Notes: generated by a model from the letters alone, not told the origin. A DNA stretch of 64,000 nt from Phialophora verrucosa (GCA_002099365.1 MSED01000001.1:3162001-3226000); one strand, 5' to 3'; positions 48,401-59,791 are shown, counted from the stretch's first letter. A program made the numbers and translations.

Positions 48401-50097
48401 GGTTATTAAGCTCTTAGAAATGACCGAATATGCTGACGCTGTGGTTGGGGTGCCCGGAGAAGGTCTTAATGTCGAACAACGAAAACGCCTAACGATTGGA
48501 GTTGAACTGGCGGCGAAGCCTCAACTATTACTCTTCCTTGATGAACCGACCAGTGGTCTCGACTCGCAGACGTCCTGGTCTATCCTTGACTTACTCGAGA
48601 AGCTGAAGAACAACGGCCAGGCAATCCTCTGTACGATCCACCAGCCTTCTGCAATGCTCTTCCAGCGCTTCGACCGCCTCCTGTTTCTAGCGGCTGGTGG
48701 ACGGACCGTGTACTTTGGCCCGGTGGGCGAATCCTCGAAGACTTTAACCAGCTACTTTGAGCGGAACGGTGCGCATGCCTGTCCTGCGACCGCCAATCCG
48801 GCGGAGTGGATGCTGGAAGTCATTGGCGCGGCGCCCGGTTCCCACTCGGACATCGACTGGGTGGACACCTGGCGCAAGTCGCCCGAATTTGCCAGTGTAC
48901 GATCTGAACTCGAAGAAATGAAGCGCGAAAGGTGTCAGCTTGCCCGAGCGACGTCCAACAGCCACGACAAGTCCAGTTATCGCGAGTTTGCGGCGCCTAT
49001 GTGGGTACAGCTGATTGAGGTGCAAAAGAGAGTCTTCCAGCAATACTGGCGGACACCGAGCTACATCTACAGTAAACTGTCCTTGTGTATTGCTTCTGTG
49101 AGTTCCCCCCACTGCTCCTCTATCTACTTGTACGCTCTATGTTCTAATACACGCCCCTTTCTAGGCTCTCTTCATCGGGTTCTCCTTTTTCAAAGCGCGC
49201 AATACTCAACTAGGTCTCCAGAACCAGATGTTCGGCATTTTCATGCTGATGACCATCTTCGGCCAGCTGGTGCAGCAGATCATGCCCCTCTTCGTGACGC
49301 AGCGCTCGCTGTACGAGGTTCGCGAGAGGCCCAGCAAAGCCTACTCTTGGAAGGCCTTCATGGTCAGTAACATTGTCGCCGAGTTTCCCTGGTCTACGCT
49401 CTGCGCGCTACTCATCTACGTGTGCTGGTACTACCCAATCGGGCTTTACAGGAATGCGGAGCCCACCGACTCAGTGCACGAGCGCGGCGCCCTGATGTTC
49501 CTGCTGATTCTGGCATTCTTGTACTTCACGTCGACGTTCGCACACATGACCATCGCGGGCATTGCGGACGCCGAGACCGGCGGCAACGTGGCCAATTTGG
49601 CGTTCTCACTCACGCTCGTGTTTTGTGGTGTTTTGGTCGGCCCGACAGCCCTTCCCGGTTTCTGGATTTTCATGTACCGCGTGTCACCATTCACATATCT
49701 GATCGATGGCATGCTCAGCACTGCTGTCGCACACACAAACGTCGTGTGCGCCGAGAATGAGTACCTTGCCATCACTCCTCCCTCGGGTCAGACATGCGGC
49801 GATTTCATGGACCCCTACATCAAGGACACTGGTGGATACTTGCGAAACCCCAACGCCACCGGCGACTGCAGTTTCTGCCAGATTTCCAACACGGATACCT
49901 TCTTGTCAAGCGTGGCAAGCCACCCACGCTACATGTGGCGGAACTTTGGGCTGATGTGGGTGTACATCGCGTTCAATATTGCCGGTGCCATCTTCTTGTA
50001 CTGGTTGGTCCGGGTGCCGAAGGGGCAAAAAGCGAAGGCAGACCCCGACGACAGTATTAAGGAGAAACAGACCGTCACGGAGGGTACCAAGGCTTAA
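45420..50097 (+). CDS. full-size PDR-type ABC transporter (ABCG)
   Basis: A 1536-aa protein from exons 45420-49097 and 49165-50097 (one 67-nt intron). The order is NBD1-TMD1-NBD2-TMD2. NBD1 has the fungal PDR Walker A GPPGSGCSTFLK with Cys in place of Lys, signature VSGGERKRVSIAE and Walker B region CWDNSTRGLDSAN. TMD1 spans about residues 530-800 with the conserved IVEKHQRYALYHPSAEA. NBD2 has a normal Walker A GVSGAGKTTLLD, a degenerate signature LNVEQRKRLTIG and LFLDEPTSGLDSQTSW. TMD2 includes MFGIFMLMTIFGQLVQQIMP and the extracellular Cys-rich loop with QTCGDFM. Length and asymmetry are typical of Pdr5/AtrB-like plasma-membrane drug and xenobiotic exporters. Intact. It could protect against the toxic substrate of the island or be independent. 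Confidence 0.95.
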
Positions 50098-50535
50098 GAA
50101 AAGCGAATGGCAACAGGAGAAAAGTGTCATGGAGAAGCCAGCCGGAGGGAGGAAGAGCACAGGATCTTGAGGCTGGTTCAGCTGAACCGAGCCCGCGGAG
50201 AAGTTGGTATGGATGAGTAGGCCGACAAGGAGAAGGACCACGGCGTGTAACATTCTGGATCTCTGTCTCTTTTGCACCTGCGAGGATATTTTTTCATTTC
50301 TGTCTCAAGGCATGTACTGTATTTAGATCACCTAAGATAGATTTCTTTGTCACTATGCATCAGGTTAATAAAAGTTTATAGACTCAATCCTTGCCCCCCT
50401 TCACTCACGTTTTCAGAAGAGTTAATAGCCCGACAGACTCTGCCAATGTCACGACAAGCGATTTTTGTTTTCATCCTACGACAGAGCTATTTGTTTTTGC
50501 GCGTAGTGCTGACAGTCCCTTACATTTATTAGTAT
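50098..50535. other. intergenic between convergent genes
   Basis: About 440 bp, 3' ends of the PDR transporter and the dioxygenase. Nothing recognised. Confidence 0.5.
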
Positions 50536-51516
50536 CTACTTGGTCTTTGCGAATTGCAAGCCAGCCTCCCAAGTCTCCCTTGGATCTGCACCCCAGCCGT
50601 ACGAGCTACTGTCTTTGGTCGTAGTTCGACGCATGTCGCGTACATACTTGGTGGTATATGCTCCGCCCGGTGTAGCCCGATGCAGGACGGCCGTGTTATC
50701 CCACATCACCATGTCCCCGTTGTTCTCCCATTCCACCGTGAGCATGTACTTTTCCTGGGAGACATGATCCAAGAGCCTATTGATCAACGGCGCACTCTGT
50801 TCGATCGTCTGGTCGTCAAAATGATGGGCGTATGTGGTGACGTACAGATTCATGCGTCCCGACTCCTCGTGCAGTTGGGCGAGCTTGTGCCGTGACATGG
50901 GGTGATCCAGCGGCTCCCAATCAGCATAGATATCCGGTGCCGCCAGTTTTCGATTGTGGTAGAGCGAGTTATTGCAGATCAACGGCTCAATTTGTTGCTT
51001 CAACTCCTCAGGAAGGTCATGATAGGCAGATCGAGAGTCAAGATACTGCGTTGCGCCACCAGTGCCTTTTGGAGGAAGCTGGACGGCACGGAGGATCGAG
51101 TAGTGCGCCCGTCGGGGGTTGTAGGCCATATCAGCGTGCCAAAGGCAGTTACCTTTGTTCGCACCCACGCGGGCCGGTTCCAGCTCCGTGAGCACATTGC
51201 CATTTTCGTCGAGATTGGACACGTCGAAAATCTCGGGTTGGTCTGGAAACCGCATCTTTCGGCCGTATTTCATGTGTGCTTTGACATCGTACAGCTCTCC
51301 GAACTTCGCGGTGAAGTCGATCTGCTGTTCATTGTCGATGTTGGCGCCCCGGAAGACGAGAACACCAAATTCGTTACAGGCAGCACGGATCTCGGCGATG
51401 ATTTCCTTCGAGATTGGTTTGTGGAAATCAACGCCATGAACCTCTGCGCCAAAGGTTCTGGCGAGGGGGGTAAAGGTCAGGGTAGATGATGGCTCGGATT
51501 GAATCATTTTGTCCAA
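50536..51516 (-). CDS. TfdA-like 2-oxoglutarate/Fe(II) dioxygenase
   Basis: A single-exon 326-aa protein of the TauD/TfdA superfamily, nearer the 2,4-D dioxygenase-like branch than the TauD gene at 10.7-12.1 kb. It begins MDKMIQSEPSS; FTPLARTFGAEVHGVDFHKPI is the family N-terminal strand. Metal ligands are H and D in CLWHADMAYNP and the distal H in NTAVLHRATP; the 2-oxoglutarate Arg is in YVRDMRRTT. Fungal relatives include alkyl- and aryloxy-acid oxygenases and tailoring oxygenases. Its intronless structure contrasts with the five-exon TauD gene, so the two were not made by local duplication. Intact. Neighbours are the PDR transporter (convergent) and the flavocytochrome gene on the same strand, 550 bp upstream. 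Confidence 0.9.
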   Translation of the reverse strand: MDKMIQSEPSSTLTFTPLARTFGAEVHGVDFHKPISKEIIAEIRAACNEFGVLVFRGANIDNEQQIDFTAKFGELYDVKAHMKYGRKMRFPDQPEIFDVSNLDENGNVLTELEPARVGANKGNCLWHADMAYNPRRAHYSILRAVQLPPKGTGGATQYLDSRSAYHDLPEELKQQIEPLICNNSLYHNRKLAAPDIYADWEPLDHPMSRHKLAQLHEESGRMNLYVTTYAHHFDDQTIEQSAPLINRLLDHVSQEKYMLTVEWENNGDMVMWDNTAVLHRATPGGAYTTKYVRDMRRTTTKDSSSYGWGADPRETWEAGLQFAKTK

Positions 51517-52069
51517 GGATCAGGCCGGCTTTTGAAGGGCTGCTCGAGCGTGGACGACAACGCACTTGAAACAATCTCGCACAGAGTTATAGCAATTTCA
51601 ACTGGCTGAAATAACCGTTGATGTCTCTGCCACGCCGCCGAAGCGAGGGTCTGGGTCCTACTGATGTTCCGGGTATGCGACGAGGAGACTTCCCCACAGT
51701 TCCTAGCCCGAGGTCTATGTACTCCACAAAAGTCATCTTCCGCTTTTCCGTGGGATCTATTTCGGCCGGGGTAGCACCAATCAATTCATCTTCCGTAGCA
51801 GCCTGCGTAGGCGTACTTACCCGCAGTGGGGATTTCCTCAAATGGATAGCCGCGGAAAGGAGGGCAGAGAAGCGGAGTATGCCCCAAGTGCGTTTCTGTC
51901 AACGAAATTCTGTACTCTGCGAACCGGTCGAGAATGGGATGCGATTGAGGGCAGATAACATGAGGCGTGAGTATTCGTATGGAGCAACTCCAGGCAGTAT
52001 GAAGTATTTTCAGGTAGCGCTGCAGATAACAAAGCAAGGGAGTCTGCAGCCTCGTCCTTATCAGTCCAT
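51517..52069. other. intergenic, no gene seen
   Basis: About 550 bp upstream of the dioxygenase. Short ORFs overlap the end of the next gene; nothing recognised. Confidence 0.45.
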
Positions 52070-53786
52070 TCACAGGTTACTTCTGACAGTCCGGACTCGT
52101 TTCGCAGTGGTAGATGGTAATTCACGCTCCAGAAGAGTGGCGTTGACATATGTTTCATCGAGTTGCTCCAAACTCGTCACACCCATCAAGCGCATTGTTG
52201 TCTCAATCTCCTCGCCCAATACTATAACCAGATAGCTTGTTAGTCTCATGACGCGGTATAGGGAGGAAGAGGTTCTCTTGGGTGTTGTAACTGACGTTCA
52301 ATCGCGCGTGCTACTCCTTCTGTCCCATAAGCACCAAGCGCATACATAAACGGTCGTCCTAGACCGACGGCTGTCGCGCCCAGGCATAGTGCTTTGATTA
52401 CATCAGACCCCCTGCGTATGCCACCGTCTAGGTAGACCTCAAGCTTGCTCAATACCTCCGGGCAGAACTTTCGAATCTCAATCAAGGTCCGGATTGAGCT
52501 GGGTGAAAAGTCTAACTGGCGGCCGTCGTGGTTGCTGAGAATGATGCCATTCACTCCAGCGTCGAGTGCCATTTTTGCATCCTCGAATGACGGAATGCCT
52601 TTGAGGTAGAATGGCGCCGCCCCCCAGATCTCCCGAATCCACGTCAGATCCGACCAATTCAGTGTGGAAGAATGTGCTCCTCGAAGAATGGGTTTTCCGA
52701 CTTGAGGCGTAGCCTGAGCTTGACGTGGGACAACCGTTCCAGATTCCCATTCAAGTCGTGCTTTGTAACGCTCATCCTCCTCCCTTTTACCAACAACTGC
52801 GGTGTCCACGGTCAGAACAAGTGCTGAAAATTGCAGCGCTTTGGCATGATTGATTAGTTCTCTGGTCTTTTCTTTCTGCACAGGGACGTAGAGTTGGAAG
52901 ATATGCTGAGCACCCTTGCCGGACGGTGATATGCAAGCCACGATTTCCTCCAATGAAACCGAGGCATAGGTGCTCACGCAGTATGGGATATTCGTGAGGG
53001 CTGCTCCTCGTGCGAGGCAGAGCTCACCGTCCGGGTGTGCGAGTCGTGCTTGAGCAGCAGGCGCTATATAGAACGGTAGGTCGCTTTGTACACCCATGAT
53101 CGAGCACGACATGTTGACCTCAGCAACGTCTCGAAGGATTCGCGGTCGGAAGGAAATCTTCTCCCAATCATTGCGATTCGTCTTCACTGAATTCAGGCTA
53201 TCGGCCGCCGAATGAAAGTAGACCCAAGCTCTCTCTGATATGCGTTGTCGAGCAGCTTCTTCAAAATCGTCCAGGTTTTGGCATAAATGTAGAGGCATGT
53301 TCTCTGTGGAAAGAAGTCGTTCTGCGATGGTTCCAATGGATTTTGTCGGCCGTGCCGTTATTTCCTGCTTCGAGAGTTCTGGCTGAAGTGTCGAGACATC
53401 AACAGCGCCCAAATGTTTTTCTGAATACGATGACATTGGTTAGGGTGGAAAAAGTCTCGCTTCTGGTCGAGCTGCTTGGGAAAGGTACACCACACACCTT
53501 GTGGAAGGCCGCATTCGATCGTGCCAGGCGGATGTACCATCACATATTCTTCAGTTGCGTCCTATGCCGAAGACCAATCGGTCATTATGCTCAGCTCCAA
53601 ATGCACAGCGCTGAAGGCAATGCAATCAAGATGCGGGCTGCTTACTTTGCCTGCATAGCGCAGAATTGTTGAGGCACCCCCAGGATGCTCGTCCAGAAAT
53701 TCCGTCACATCGTAGACTTGCCCAGAAATGATCACCCAGCACGACGCTCGGTCATTATGAATGGCGACTTCTGCCGCTGACAACAT
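52070..53786 (-). CDS. flavocytochrome b2-like FMN-dependent alpha-hydroxy acid dehydrogenase
   Basis: A 493-aa protein from minus-strand exons 53646-53786, 53498-53561, 52296-53420 and 52070-52221. The N-terminal cytochrome b5 domain has the heme motif EFLDEHPGGAS. The FMN domain follows: ENMPLHLCQNLDDFEEAA, ISFRPRILRDVAEV, FYIAPAAQARLAHPDGE, TVDTAVVGKREEDER, then SNHDGRQLDFSPS, YLDGGIRRGSDVIKALCLGATAVGLGRPF. The last exon supplies LGEEIETTMRLMGVTSLEQL, without which the protein would end too early. The usual catalytic motif is SNHGGRQLD; here the first Gly is Asp while the catalytic His and Arg remain. No mitochondrial presequence is visible, unlike yeast Cyb2. Family members oxidise L-lactate or other 2-hydroxy acids. 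Confidence 0.92.
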
Positions 53787-54863
53787 GCTGAGCGGATGGT
53801 CGATGGTAGTTCTAGACTCCTCGGAAGTGACAACAGGAGGATTCGTGGAAAGAATTGGCGGAAGCAGATCAAGGACCAGCGATAAATATGGGACGAATCT
53901 CCGACCGATAGCAAGAAATCGAGGCGATGCCGCTCGTAGGCGGTATGGTCAAGCCACTCGGGTCTTCAGCCTCGGTTGAGGATAGTCTACCACGGCCATG
54001 ACTATTCTGTGCACCGCCCTCCCTACCAGGCTTATGATTTAGTGCCTATATTAGTGAAGTAGAACTAAGAGGGCCTGACTGAGTGGTAAATTAACGAAGT
54101 AGAGAATGGCTTCGTGAATATGTGACCAAGTTGATCTTGCTGTCTCCTTGCATGTCAGGCAACTGTAGTACTTGACTTAGATACTTGTCTGAAATACGGT
54201 TCCCGAGTTTCTCAGCCAATCCTATCGTCAGGTTACTTCTGGCTACCTCTCCTTCGCGGTCAAACGGCCAGTCTCCCCTCTTTACCCGTATGGATCTCTT
54301 AGAGTCAACTAAATGTCGTCGTAATACGGTAAACATGATCAGCTGCGCTGGCGACAATACCAGTTCTCGTCCGCCATCCGCATCTTCTAGATCTCCAACA
54401 CATTGCTAATCACGCCGGGCATCCCATTTGCTCTTCGCACGGCGCTGAACTAGGTGGATCGGTACTGATTATCACCTACGAGCTGCCTAGGTTGGCGTCA
54501 GTTATAACTCCTACACAAAGTCTACTGACGGTAAGCAATTGGTGGAGGTTGCCTCCTGGATATAGGGTTAAGGTTCACAATAATCAAATATGTTCGGTTC
54601 ACAAGAACAGCCTTGTCCTGTAGAAAGGGTGTCTCTGTGCTTACCATTTACACACAGCCATATGCTACCAACAATAGATTTAATTATCTTGAGCAACCAT
54701 CTGCATGTTGCAACAACTGCCGTGTAGTATGCACTCGAATCATGTTTCTCTTATAGATCCAAGCTGTGTCGAGCCATTTGTTGAAAAGTGATAAGACAAT
54801 GTCCGATGAGTTGCCGAAGCCCTCTGGGTAATTCAAGCTAGGATTGAAATCATGACGATCAAC
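53787..54863. other. intergenic, no gene seen
   Basis: About 1.1 kb between the flavocytochrome start and the 3' end of PRISE 2; AT-rich centre (54500-54750). No ORF with a domain. Confidence 0.5.
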
Positions 54864-56289
54864 CTACGGGGGAAGCATCTTCGCAGCTTTCATCAAATCC
54901 CACGTATCTACAAAATTCTGGATGAAGCCCGACCGCTCCGAGAACCCGGCGGCGACCACCTTGGAGAGATTGTACTGGCGATCAAACGCAACAAAGCTCA
55001 GCAAGACCTCGACAAATTCCCAGCTGCATGATTGTATAATCCCAGTCCGAAGTCCATGTTTCTTCTCGAACTTTTCCCATTCGGTTTGGCGCTCCATCAT
55101 ATACCGAGTAACGCTCAACGGTGAAGATTCGCTCGGCTTGGCGCCTTCGAGACCAAAGTATGCGCAGACACGGGCCCAGTTCATCTCCCAGCTCGAACCC
55201 ATGGTGGTCTCGGAATCACCAGCGTTGTACACCGCGCCATTTGGTGCCCCATCAATGGAAGAAGCAAAAATGTGTGTGCGGCCCAGGGTCCGCTGGCCAA
55301 TCTCGGTATAGCGAGATTTGTATACCACAGCTGGTCCAGGGAACGGAATAAGCTTGGTCTCCATCGTGCTTCGAACTTCATGCTCGGCATAAAAGCTTAG
55401 AAATATACCCAGACCTTGAGCAAAGTTCATCGGACTCTTGCCACCGGGCACGAAGCCAATCTTCGTCCTGTCAGCTTCCGAAAGCTAGCAATCGTCTGAA
55501 ATAATCAACACAATCCACGTACCACGAGGTCTGGTCGAATTTCAGCGAACTTCCACGTCTTTCCAGCTGATAGCTTTTTGAGAGCATCGTACTGGGCATA
55601 GTAGAAAATGTTCTTGGCAAAAGGTTCTGGGATGCGTGGATTGGATTCTTGGAGAGGAGTTTTCGGAAGTCCCAGCTGAGGGACATGAAGAAACCCGTAG
55701 ACCTGTCCATTACCGGAAACCGTGAGAATCATTTCTTTTCCTAGGTTATCCGCGGCTTATGGTAGTAGTCACACACCTTGCCACCAGACTGAAAGGACCA
55801 GAACTCCAGATTAGGACAGACCCTTTCGACCGCTAAGACTGCCGTCTCCAGAATTTCAACATTGACCCTCTTGAGGACTGCTGCGCCTTCAAAGTCTGAG
55901 GTGCCAGGTGGCTGAACATATGCTTTGATGAAGGAAATAGTCAGTCTTTGATGAAACTTGATCACCGTTCAGAAGATTCATAAGCAGCAAACTGTGTCAC
56001 CGGCAAAGAAAACATCCGTCACTTCCTCGATGCCGTCCACCTTGGCTAACTTTTCAGCAACATCATCGATACTCTTGGTCAGGTTGATACCAGAGAAAAT
56101 CAATATTCTCTCATCATCGGGGAGGAGGAGTTTGCTCGGGTCAGCCGGTCGAGTAGTCAAGCCGATGATGCGACTAAATGTAGTCTTGGTGGGATAGTTG
56201 ACTCCTTCGCGGACGATAGACCGGCCTGTTATGCCAGATGCCCCGAAGACCAAAGCAGTACGCGGTTGAATATTTTGAATTGACGACAT
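54864..56289 (-). CDS. PRISE-type SDR (enone reductase-like), copy 2, intact
   Basis: Minus-strand gene of about 390 codons in four exons; start MSSIQNIQPRTALVFGASGITG (an in-frame ATG nine codons upstream at 56316 is possible but the shorter start matches copy 1, MSSIVGNH). Seen are the GASGITG Rossmann motif, TTRPADPSK for NADPH binding, the conserved Lys in QSGGK, LPKTPLQESNPRIPEPF, the catalytic Tyr region IFYYAQYDAL, WKFAEIRPDLV, IGFVPGGKS and a C-terminal half with FDRQYNLSK and GFIQNFVDTWDLMK. Introns have donors GTGACA, GTGTGT and GTACGT. All exons are open. PRISE enzymes reduce enones such as progesterone or 8-oxogeranial in plants and small enones elsewhere. It is a clear paralogue of 1886-3282. 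Confidence 0.9.
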
Positions 56290-56316
56290 TGCCTTCGGAG
56301 TCAAGCTAATGGACAA

Positions 56317-57252
56317 GAGAACTGAGTCCTGGGCCCAAACTCGTTCGCGGCATCAGTCCGTGAAGTTATATGATACATGGCGATAATTACGCGGCATCAG
56401 AATATGCCGTGTATCCGTTTGCCGCCCATTATGCCTCCCAATCTGCGGGTAAACGAGAGATAATGGCGGCGATATTTTGAGGAAAATCACACTCAACTCG
56501 CTGCCGGATGCAGCTGGATACGGCCCCGTAGGCATGACGAAGTCCTAGAATGGTGCGCAACTTGTCCGCGGGTGGAAACAGCAATTCCACAATGCAGTTC
56601 TTTAGCTTGTAACACCAGAGCCCGAGACGGCAACTGGAGAAACGATGTCTTATGGTCCGCTCCTCAAATGATGGAGGGGCGGTGTGTTAGGGCCATGGCT
56701 ATCGAAAGATTATCATGTGTTGAGAGTCTGGAGACCTGCTTTGCCGGTTATCATCCCTATTTGAACTGCAACTGAAAGCAAATATTCGAAACGGACGGTC
56801 ATCGTAGAGCCTGCATGGGGACAGCTTCCCAGGAATGCGTGAGATTTGAGCCCCGTGGAGCAATGTTGTGCGCAGAAAGTCTTCCACTTCGTGGATACGC
56901 CGCCGACTCAGGATCGTCTGGTTGTCGAGATGGCGGCTTCCGCACGCGTCAGACGAGTTGCTGTATCTCTGATTGTCATTATCTGGCGGCATCCGACTAG
57001 AAATCTCGTCCAAAGGCTGTCGGTTGATGCTGGGCAAGCTAGAAAATTGTGACTGAAGCCCAAGGTAGATAGAAATGCCAAGGCGCTTCTGTGAAGTTCC
57101 ACTTTCCGTATCTGGGGTCAAGCCCTTGTCCCAGAACAATACTGACGGGCACAAAATGGAGTGTTGTCCTCATCAGCCCAGCGACAGTCCAGCCATCAAT
57201 GCTTTGTGATGGTCTTAAGACTGGCTTTCTCCTTGTTTCAGCGCAATCCATC
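56317..57252. other. divergent intergenic region
   Basis: About 0.9 kb between PRISE 2 and the SDR on its right. No ORF with a domain; may contain an unresolved first exon of the SDR. Confidence 0.45.
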
Positions 57253-58076
57253 ATGTCACAATCGAAGGTCGAGTTGTCGCAATCACTGGGGCGACGTCCG
57301 GAATGGGATTGGCGACTGCTAAGAAGCTTCTCTCCTTAGGGCAAGACTATCAGTTTCCGATATTAACAAAGAGGCAATGCAAAGCGCGATTTTCACTTCG
57401 AACCCAAGTCGACCAGAAATCTCGGGTAGCAAGATTCTGACAACCGCAATCGATGTTCGCTCGAGTGGCCAGGTAGACGCTTGGATCGAAGCCACGATCA
57501 AGCATTTCGGAAAATTAGATGGAGCGGCAAACTGTGCAGGCATCATTGGAGCAGGGGCAGACAAGTACAGAATTCAGGAATTGCCGGACGATATCTGGAA
57601 AAGCGGCACAGACGTCAACCTGAGTGGCGTCTTTCACTGCCTTAAGGCCGAGCTGAAAGCGATGCATCGGGACAGCAGCGTGGTCAACATTGCGAGCATC
57701 GCTGGCGTCAAAGGCAATGCTCTCAACGGTTCTTACAGTGCTTCTAAGCATGGTGAGGTTGGTCTTACAAAGACGGCAGCGCAGGAAGTCGGTGGGGACT
57801 GGATCAGAGTCAACTGCGTGGTTCCGTAAGTCATACCTTGGTCGTGTGTGATGTTGTCTTCTAACAACAGACTGTAGGGGTATCATTGATACGCCAATGT
57901 TTCGAAACTCACCAAAGCCGTTCATTGAGCGGCTTGAAATGGCAGTCCGAGCATCTCCGCTTAATAGAAAGGGCAGCGCAGAAGAGGTTGCGGACTTCAT
58001 TGTCTACCTTCTCGGCAGTGAATCATCTTACATAACGGGCCAGGTTCTTCATGTTGATGGAGGAATTCTTGCTTAG
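57253..58076 (+). CDS. SDR (3-oxoacyl reductase-like), one frameshift near the N-terminus
   Basis: A classical SDR. The frame VTIEGRVVAITGATSGMG carries the glycine motif (about 57255-57310) and LATAKKLLSL; one base is then missing (TTAGGG at about 57340, expected one more G), after which RLSVSDINKEAMQ, IDVRSSGQVDAW, AANCAGIIGAG, SVVNIASIAGVKG, the active-site YSASKHG and, after an intron (57826-57877), GIIDTPMF and YITGQVLHVDGG follow, ending LA with TAG at 58074-58076. The true first exon is not certain; the ATG at 57253 is in another frame. The catalytic Ser-Tyr-Lys residues are all present. The cofactor Asp is in SDIN, suggesting NAD(H). Pseudogene or assembly error. Confidence 0.78.
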
Positions 58077-58811
58077 ATGTGGGTCAAGAAAACCTTACTC
58101 ATTGAAGTCACGGGAAAACCAACTTGTCCGTTATCAACTCGGGATATCGTCTTCAATTCAGTGAGGTTGGAAGCCTGGCTGATAAAGGTGCAGAATCCGA
58201 GCTCAATCACTCACGGAGAGCTGGGACAGATCTTGCTGCGGCCTCATATTAGTCTGATAGGTCAGAATGAGAACCTTTCAACATGAAAGACGTATCCTCC
58301 TCCAACAGGTCGGCCAGAGCGCCAATGGGTGATTTAGAGGGTTCGAGCTGGAATCGAAATGCGTCTGCGAAAGGCACTAAATGCAGTTAATCGCACACTT
58401 TCAGGGTAGCTGTACATCGCGCAGTCTGATCAGAAGCTTCTGCCGGCTGCTTTCTTCTTGCTACTTATAACCTAGTCAAATATGGTCCGTAGCTGATTTT
58501 CTCTTGTACGGGGTATTCAGCCGCATTTCGTGCGAGTTGCGGTGGTGAAGGTACCGCTGTTCAATCCAGATTGGGTAAGTGGACCTCCTACGAGCACAGG
58601 AGTCATGGCACAAGCTGATAGGCGGGATACGTGGGACCGGCGCAATATCAAGACCGGGTCGTTTGGGCAAGGCATGACTTGCTCCATTGGCTTAAGCCTT
58701 CTGTCTTCCCTAGCAGATCAAGATCGCACCATTATAAGAGGCCTACTCGGGCCCCCGTCGTTGGATGGAGATTTCCTTTTTGGTGAAGCCAGGGCCCAGG
58801 CTGACTTCAGC
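58077..58811. other. intergenic with open frame upstream of hydrolase
   Basis: About 735 bp. The hydrolase frame is open from 58530, but that part looks non-conserved, so I treat it as upstream sequence. Confidence 0.45.
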
Positions 58812-59791
58812 ATGGACAATTCTAGACAAGACGTTGCTTTTCTTGCTGTAGATGGAGTTAGACTTGTTGGGTGGTTCTATCCTGCGGGACAGACAGCGCC
58901 GGCAATCATAATGACACATGGTGTGAGTTGCTCACTATTACCTCTCCAACGCGAAATCAGCCGACTCACACTGTTTTCAATTAGTTTGGCGCCCTAAAAG
59001 AGCATTTCTTAGAGAAGTTTGCGGTTCGATTTCAAACTGCCGGCTATGCGGTCCTCGTGTACGATAATCGCAACTTCGGTGCGAGTGAAGGTACCCCACG
59101 GCGTGAGGTGAATCCAACAAAACAGTCCGAGGATTACCACGATGCCTTCAACTTCCTGGCGTCCCGTTCTGACGTCGATCCACGTCGAATTTTCTTCTGG
59201 GGTTCCAGCTTCTCAGGTGGAAATGTCATAGTCGCAGCGGCCTTAGACAAACGCATCATAGGGTGCATCGCACAGATACCATTTGTGTCTGGAGAAGTGG
59301 CAAGCGCTGGTCGCTAAGACCAGCTTCTGGCCACGTTCGCAGATCGTGCAGCCATCAGCGCGAGCGGACAGGAACATCGGACGTATGTTCCCCAATTTGC
59401 GAATAGCCGCGAAGAAGCTCTCAGCGACCGGGCCAAAGCAATCACGCCCTCCATTGATGAATTTGAGTTCTACGAGATTGCGAACGGCCGAGCTCATTGG
59501 GAGAATCGACTCACGCTGGGGACGCTGTTCCACGCTGCTAAATACGAGCCTCGCGCCTACACTCTTCGCATCAGCCCAACTCCTCTTCTGATGATTGTGG
59601 CGGAAAATGACACTTCCATTCCACCAACATCGCAAATGGCTGCATTTGAAAGTGCAAAACACCCAAAGACACTACATATTATGCATGGGCAGAGTCACCA
59701 CAGTTGTTACCAGGACGAGGGCTTCGAAGAGTCCGCAACAGTCCAGATCCAATTCCTCAACAAAATTTTGGACAGCCATAAAGAGCCATGA
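58812..59791 (+). CDS. alpha/beta hydrolase (polyketide-transferase/DLH-like), in-frame TAA
   Basis: The gene starts MDNSRQDVAFLAVDG; an intron (about 58924-58984) joins IIMTHG to FGALKEHFLE. Then follow YDNRNFGASEG, the nucleophile elbow FWGSSFSGGNV, the acid in MIVAENDTSIPP and the catalytic His in GQSHHSCYQ, ending HKEP. The frame is the same throughout, but TAA at 59315-59317 interrupts it between FVSGEVASAGR and DQLLATFADRAAIS. An intron removing the TAA would have to be about 27 nt, shorter than fungal introns normally are. So this is a one-stop pseudogene, a sequence error, or an unusually short intron. Relatives act as esterases or transferases in fungal clusters. Confidence 0.75.
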
